Positions 7,516-10,682 of a stretch of DNA of 10,682 nucleotides are shown here, one piece after another. Each line of letters starts with the position of its first letter. Within the stretch, counting starts at the first letter, position 1. The stretch lies in assembly GCA_021795055.1 (NCBI GenBank), contig JAJYPW010000020.1, positions 1 to 10,682 of the forward strand, read 5' to 3'. A program made the position numbers and the translations under genes. The stretch is from Thermoplasmata archaeon (GTDB lineage: Archaea; Thermoplasmatota; Thermoplasmata; Thermoplasmatales; Thermoplasmataceae). Below the pieces are notes generated by a model. The model saw only the letters and a list, made by a program, of their open reading frames with translations. It was not told where the DNA came from and did not search any database.

Positions 7516-8215
7516 TCTCGGCCCAACCGGATACGACGAAGCTCTTCGCATACAGAAGAAGGCCGTTCTGGCCGTGAAACGGGGGTATATTGACAGGGCG
7601 CTCCTGTTTTTAGAGCATCCACCAGTATACACTGTGGGCAGGAAGCCAGTTCCTGAAAACTACATAGGGATAATTCCTGTTGCGACGGAACGCGGAGGGG
7701 ACATAACCTATCATGGGCCAGGCCAGCTTGTCATCTACCCTATTCTGGATGTCCGCACAGACGGCAGAAGAGATATAAGGGCTTTCGTGAACCGGATAAT
7801 GGAAGCCGCGATCGGTGCACTCTCCACATGCGGCGTTTCGGCTGAAAAAGGCGAGAACGAGCCAGGAATATGGTGCAACGGGATGAAAATAGGCTCGGTG
7901 GGCATTGCCGTGGACGAAAACGTATCATATCATGGAGTCTCGATCAACATTTCAAAAAGCGTACTGGACGGGTTTTCAAGAATAAGGCCATGCGGGATGG
8001 ACCCTTCGGTTATGTCTTTCGTACAGGTGGAAAGGAATCGCCTGATCGAGGCCCTCATTTCTGTGTTTTCAGGGAAGTTCGGGTTGTTCGGAAAAATACC
8101 AAGGGAAGAATTCTTGGAGGGGCTTTCAGGACTCCCTTCCAATCTCCCAGATCCTCTCCGGGATTCCTTTCCTCAGGTTGGCGGAGAGCGATTGCATAAA
8201 GAGGAGCGAGGATAG
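7481..8215 (+). CDS. lipB: Octanoyltransferase LipB (lipoate biosynthesis)
   Basis: LipB moves an octanoyl chain onto the lipoyl-domain lysine of E2, making the LipA substrate. The 244 residues contain the signature RGGDITYHGPGQ (71-82) and both members of the catalytic dyad: K136 in GMKIGSVG and C171 in RPCGMD. The cysteine marks a LipB-type thiol acyltransferase and not an LplA ligase. Start: TTG 7481 is favoured because GAGGGAG (7471-7477) sits three bases upstream and the family N-terminus (DLGPTGYDEALRIQ) begins just after it; no ATG or GTG is available. Residues 216-244 form a C-terminal extension beyond the usual core of about 210-215, and exactly this part overlaps the convergent adenosyltransferase gene. 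In bacteria the donor is octanoyl-ACP; the donor in an archaeon is unclear. Confidence 0.92.
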   Translation: MENHFISNPAVDLGPTGYDEALRIQKKAVLAVKRGYIDRALLFLEHPPVYTVGRKPVPENYIGIIPVATERGGDITYHGPGQLVIYPILDVRTDGRRDIRAFVNRIMEAAIGALSTCGVSAEKGENEPGIWCNGMKIGSVGIAVDENVSYHGVSINISKSVLDGFSRIRPCGMDPSVMSFVQVERNRLIEALISVFSGKFGLFGKIPREEFLEGLSGLPSNLPDPLRDSFPQVGGERLHKEERG

Positions 8216-8659
8216 CCTGTTCAGGTAGGACAGCATCGCCTTGCTTGTGTGGATCGATTCAGAATACCTGACAACCATCCTCTCTACCGTTCTTGCCGTG
8301 GTTCTAGCAACGTGAAGAACAGCAGACTCCTCTGAACCCCCCGGAATCACGAAGAGTTTTATCCTGCCAACTTCGTTCCTGTAGAACAGGGTCCTTTCCT
8401 CAAGCCACTGCGTCCTTTCCTCCGTGATGGTTCTCTTCTTCCCCCCGGCCAGTATATCCTCGCCTATAGTGAACAGGTCAACCTGCGTCTGCCCGAGATC
8501 CGAAACAATGTCAGGCCACTTCACGACCGTGGATGCCAGTCCTATCACTGAAATCAGGGAATCTATCTCTCCCTCTATTTCCACCACCATGTCACCCTTT
8601 GAAAGTCTCCCTCTGGACGGATTGTCCGTTTCGCCGGAATCTCCCTTCCTTGTGAACAT
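8126..8659 (-). CDS. Cob(I)alamin adenosyltransferase, PduO type
   Basis: Transfers adenosyl from ATP to cob(I)alamin to make adenosylcobalamin. The 177 residues begin with the ATP-binding TRKGDSGET (3-11), then VEIEGEIDSLISVIGLA (26-42), an IQ/DLF helix (QVDLFTIGEDI), FVIPGGSEESAVLHVART (103-120), the R119-x3-R123-x2-E126-R127 motif, and YLNRLSSLLF (145-154); all are hallmarks of the PF01923 family. It follows alaX by 2 bases on the same strand, with a Shine-Dalgarno-like GGGGGAG in the alaX end 7 bases before its ATG, so the two are probably cotranscribed. Its last 29 codons and stop overlap the lipB end on the other strand. The adjacent 2-oxoacid dehydrogenase suggests service to methylmalonyl-CoA mutase, an inference. 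The Thermoplasma homologue Ta1434 sits in the same neighbourhood. Confidence 0.92.
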   Translation of the reverse strand: MFTRKGDSGETDNPSRGRLSKGDMVVEIEGEIDSLISVIGLASTVVKWPDIVSDLGQTQVDLFTIGEDILAGGKKRTITEERTQWLEERTLFYRNEVGRIKLFVIPGGSEESAVLHVARTTARTVERMVVRYSESIHTSKAMLSYLNRLSSLLFMQSLSANLRKGIPERIWEIGRES

Positions 8660-8661
8660 CC

Positions 8662-9390
8662 CTATTCTCCCCCGTTGTCAAGTGTTATGACCATACGCTT
8701 GTTATTTCTTCCCTTGTTCTCAATCTTTGACAGGGTGATCTTTCCAATCTCAGCCAGGTTGGAGACATGGGTTCCACCGTCCGCCTGCCTGTCTATCCCT
8801 TCGATTTCGACTATGCGGACCTTGTCCATAGTCTTGAGGAGATCCCTTCCAGGGGCTGTCCTGGCCAGGTTATCAATGCCTGCGGCCTCTTCCGCCGAAA
8901 TGAAATACGATCTGATCGGATGTTTTTCCCCGATGATCAAGTTTGACTGCCTTATGAAATCGTTGGCCAGTTCCATGCTGAGGCTTTCGAGAGCAAAATC
9001 CACCCTAGCCCTATCCTCGTATATCTGGCTCCCGGTGATAATCCCTGCGTACTCGGGTTTTCTGTTCACAACAGCATCTATCAAGTGAATTGCGGTGTGG
9101 TACCTCATGTGCTGGTACCTCCTTCCCCAGTCGATCTCCCCTTCAACTGTGTCCCCGATTTTGCCAGTAAATTCGCCAATCAAATGGGAAACGTCCTCAC
9201 CCGCCTTCCTTGTGTCTGTCACTTTAAAAGCTGATCCCCCTGCGGCAATGATTCCGGTGTCACCAGGTTGCCCGCCTCCTGCCGGATAAAATGCAGTCCT
9301 GTCCAGGATCACTGATTCAGCACTTACATCGATTACTGCACCCTGGAATTTCCTGGCGTATGCATCCTCCCAGTATACCTTTATGGTCAT
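8662..9390 (-). CDS. alaX: AlaX-type alanyl-tRNA editing protein
   Basis: Free-standing editing protein that deacylates mischarged Ser-tRNA(Ala) (and possibly Gly-tRNA(Ala)) in trans. The 242 residues have the N-terminal FYPAGGGQPGDTG (34-46) of AlaRS-like domains, the first metal/catalytic motif H98-TAI-H102, and the second motif as D204-GGTH208-V. The editing domain of AlaRS and many AlaX proteins has cysteine at the D204 position, so metal ligation here may differ; I recall similar DGGTH forms in some archaeal AlaX. Size suggests the AlaX-M class, which keeps the glycine-rich N-terminal piece. Start ATG 9390 is supported by a TATA box (9411-9417) 24 bases upstream, hence probably leaderless. 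It heads the alaX-adenosyltransferase unit. Confidence 0.9.
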   Translation of the reverse strand: MTIKVYWEDAYARKFQGAVIDVSAESVILDRTAFYPAGGGQPGDTGIIAAGGSAFKVTDTRKAGEDVSHLIGEFTGKIGDTVEGEIDWGRRYQHMRYHTAIHLIDAVVNRKPEYAGIITGSQIYEDRARVDFALESLSMELANDFIRQSNLIIGEKHPIRSYFISAEEAAGIDNLARTAPGRDLLKTMDKVRIVEIEGIDRQADGGTHVSNLAEIGKITLSKIENKGRNNKRMVITLDNGGE

Positions 9391-9410
9391 GCTCTGTAAT
9401 TTGTTGGGTG

Positions 9411-9417
9411 ATATATA
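9411..9417 (-). promoter_or_regulatory. TATA box of the alaX-adenosyltransferase unit
   Basis: On the minus strand tatatat lies with its centre 24 bases before ATG 9390, in the 82-base gap after the DedA gene. It is the cleanest TATA box of the window and suggests that alaX has its own promoter and does not depend on read-through from the DedA gene. Confidence 0.6.
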
Positions 9418-9472
9418 CCAATGAGGTAGCCCTGGCAGCAGAGCCTGAAATGCGGATAAGATCTGTTTCTCG

Positions 9473-10255
9473 CTAATCCAAAAGAGGCTGCATTTCTTTC
9501 TTCATGCGCCTGGAATGCGTAAAATAGACAGCAATGTAAATTGCGGAGAGAGCTGCAGTTGCTGCAAATATGGGGAGATTAGCTTTCTTCAGAGATTCCG
9601 TGAGAATGCCCACCCCAAAGTATCCTGCTGCAACCAGTAAGGCGTATCTTGATCCTAGACCTGCAATGTTTGCGAGCAGATACCTCGACTGCTTCATGGC
9701 GAGCATTCCGGATGTGAGTGCCATCGGTATGGTTACGTATGGAACGAAGCTTATTGCAAACACCGAGATTGCTCCATGATCCTTTATCCATCTCTCGCTA
9801 CTCTCAAACCCTTTATCGGAAACCCCGAAATACTTCATTACCCGCATGACAATAGGCCTTCCTCCCAGGCGGGTAGAGTAATAGATCCCCTGCAGCAGGA
9901 AGGCCATTGCTACTGTAGAAATCAGAAGGATCACAAATGGGTTGTAATCGCCCAGGGAAGAAGCATATCCTCCAGCAGTAACTATGATGTAATCTGGGAT
10001 AGGGGATAGCAGCAGGATCAGCAGGTATTCGGGGTAGCCCACATCCCGGAACATTTGCCGGGCCGACGATCCAATGAAAGCCGTATTTCCGGGAGTGACT
10101 AAGCTGAAGTAACTGTTGACAAGCCAGAATGTGGAAACAGCCAGTAAGATAATGGCAAGCAGAAAGGAATAATGCAGAAGATTCCATTTTTTCTTCCATC
10201 CATTCGTTCTTGCTTCCACTTCCATATTGAAGGCTTCCCATTCTGCCATAGCCAT
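9473..10255 (-). CDS. DedA/VTT-domain (SNARE-associated) membrane protein
   Basis: Polytopic membrane protein of the DedA/VTT group (PF09335), whose members are linked to lipid scrambling and membrane homeostasis. The 260 residues show about six hydrophobic segments (roughly 27-50, 76-95, 106-127, 160-185, 192-216, 228-246) after a basic, tryptophan-containing N-terminus. Family features are the re-entrant SPIPDYIIVTAGGYA (84-98), a first half rich in small residues, and FVPYVTIPMALTSGML followed by GSRYALLVAAGYFGVG in the second half. The arginine that usually precedes the FVP-type motif appears absent. ATG 10255 is the longest start; ATG 10249 or 10225 are alternatives and I see no promoter that decides. 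It is divergent from the oxidoreductase gene on its right and upstream of alaX on the same strand, but alaX has its own TATA box. Transported substrate unknown. Confidence 0.82.
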   Translation of the reverse strand: MAMAEWEAFNMEVEARTNGWKKKWNLLHYSFLLAIILLAVSTFWLVNSYFSLVTPGNTAFIGSSARQMFRDVGYPEYLLILLLSPIPDYIIVTAGGYASSLGDYNPFVILLISTVAMAFLLQGIYYSTRLGGRPIVMRVMKYFGVSDKGFESSERWIKDHGAISVFAISFVPYVTIPMALTSGMLAMKQSRYLLANIAGLGSRYALLVAAGYFGVGILTESLKKANLPIFAATAALSAIYIAVYFTHSRRMKKEMQPLLD

Positions 10256-10338
10256 GTATACTATTCCATGCAGTATGACCTGTTATGGTAAGATTGAATC
10301 CATATTTCTGTGTTTCCAGGGACATGAATTAGCAAATG

Positions 10339-10347
10339 AAAAATATT
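10339..10347 (+). promoter_or_regulatory. TATA-like box of the Gfo/Idh/MocA gene
   Basis: The run aaaaatatt is centred 24 bases before ATG 10367, fitting leaderless transcription from that codon. It lies in the 111-base divergent gap with the DedA gene and supports ATG 10367 over the internal ATG 10424. Confidence 0.5.
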
Positions 10348-10366
10348 CAGCTGTCAATCATGTTCC

Positions 10367-10682
10367 ATGAAGTTCGGCATAATATCACCTGGAAATCATT
10401 TTATCAACAGGATCTACCCTGCAATGAAAAAAACCAAGTCGCAGGTCTCTGCCGTATACTCAAGGCGTGGGACCTTCAGCAAACAGATTGTCGAAGTGAC
10501 GCGGCTGCTGGCAACATCTGATCTGGAGGAATTCCTGAAGGGTGATTTCGAAGCCGTTTACATATCGTCCCCCAATTCGCTGCATTACCCTGATGCCACT
10601 GCCTGCCTGGAAGCAGGAAAACACGTCCTGCTTGAAAAGCCTATGACTCTCAGGTCTGCGGACGCAGAAAAACTGGTTTCGC
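10367..10682 (+). CDS. Gfo/Idh/MocA family oxidoreductase, N-terminal part (cut by window end)
   Basis: The visible 105 residues are the N-terminal Rossmann domain of an NAD(P)-dependent oxidoreductase of the Gfo/Idh/MocA family, which act mostly on sugars, inositols or related polyols. Landmarks are MKFGIISPGNHFINRIYPAM at the start, VSAVYSR (27-33) ending the second strand, then FEAVYISSPNSLHY (61-74), CLEAGKHVLLEKP (80-92) with the family E-K-P motif, and a following helix. ATG 10367 is chosen over ATG 10424 because only the longer form includes the dinucleotide-binding strand-turn, and a TATA-like box is 24 bases upstream. The glycine-rich turn reads I-S-P-G-N-H where G-x-G-N is usual, so the first glycine is replaced by serine. 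The gene continues beyond the window; the substrate cannot be inferred. Confidence 0.85.
   Translation, partial: MKFGIISPGNHFINRIYPAMKKTKSQVSAVYSRRGTFSKQIVEVTRLLATSDLEEFLKGDFEAVYISSPNSLHYPDATACLEAGKHVLLEKPMTLRSADAEKLVS

Noticed and set aside
8424..8690. 88-codon plus-strand ORF over the adenosyltransferase
   Set aside because: Shadow frame of a gene with clear PduO motifs.
8675..9088. 137-codon plus-strand ORF
   Set aside because: Shadow frame of alaX with low-complexity Ser/Leu composition.
1..10682. CRISPR array, prophage, toxin-antitoxin or defence island
   Set aside because: No direct repeats with spacers and no matching protein families were found; apart from the left-edge transposase remnant the window reads as ordinary metabolic genes.

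Overview
The window looks like chromosomal DNA of an archaeon, most likely from the Thermoplasmata (Thermoplasmatales or a relative). Reasons: an archaeal DUF99 protein, archaeal AlaX, a complete four-gene 2-oxoacid dehydrogenase complex followed by a PduO-type cobalamin adenosyltransferase (from memory, Thermoplasma acidophilum has the same neighbourhood, Ta1438-Ta1434), and A/T-rich TATA-like boxes 21-29 bases upstream of the first genes of transcription units, as expected for leaderless mRNAs. Internal operon genes instead carry Shine-Dalgarno-like sequences. This assignment rests on remembered families and not on a search.

Layout. 1-100: remnant of what looks like an IS66-type transposase on the minus strand. 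378-962 (+): DUF99 protein (endonuclease V-related) whose conserved N-terminus lacks any standard start codon. 966-1316 (-): small NifX/NifB-like protein, tail to tail with DUF99. 1335-2133: about 800 bases without a convincing gene, with a few protein-like fragments. 2134-8215 (+): a tight six-gene operon, lipA - E1alpha - E1beta - E2 - E3 - lipB. 8126-8659 and 8662-9390 (-): cobalamin adenosyltransferase and AlaX, forming an alaX-pduO unit that converges on lipB with a 90-base overlap of coding ends. 9473-10255 (-): DedA/VTT membrane protein. 10367-10682 (+): 5' part of a Gfo/Idh/MocA oxidoreductase, cut by the window end.

How the genes work together. The central operon encodes a 2-oxoacid dehydrogenase complex, probably preferring branched-chain 2-oxoacids and perhaps also pyruvate, together with de novo lipoate attachment: LipB transfers octanoyl to the E2 lipoyl domain and LipA inserts two sulfurs. 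Products of branched-chain oxidation can reach propionyl-CoA and methylmalonyl-CoA, whose mutase needs adenosylcobalamin, which may explain the neighbouring adenosyltransferase. The main puzzle is the octanoyl donor for LipB, because archaea generally lack the acyl-carrier-protein fatty-acid pathway that supplies bacterial LipB. I found no CRISPR array, rRNA, tRNA, phage or defence system here.
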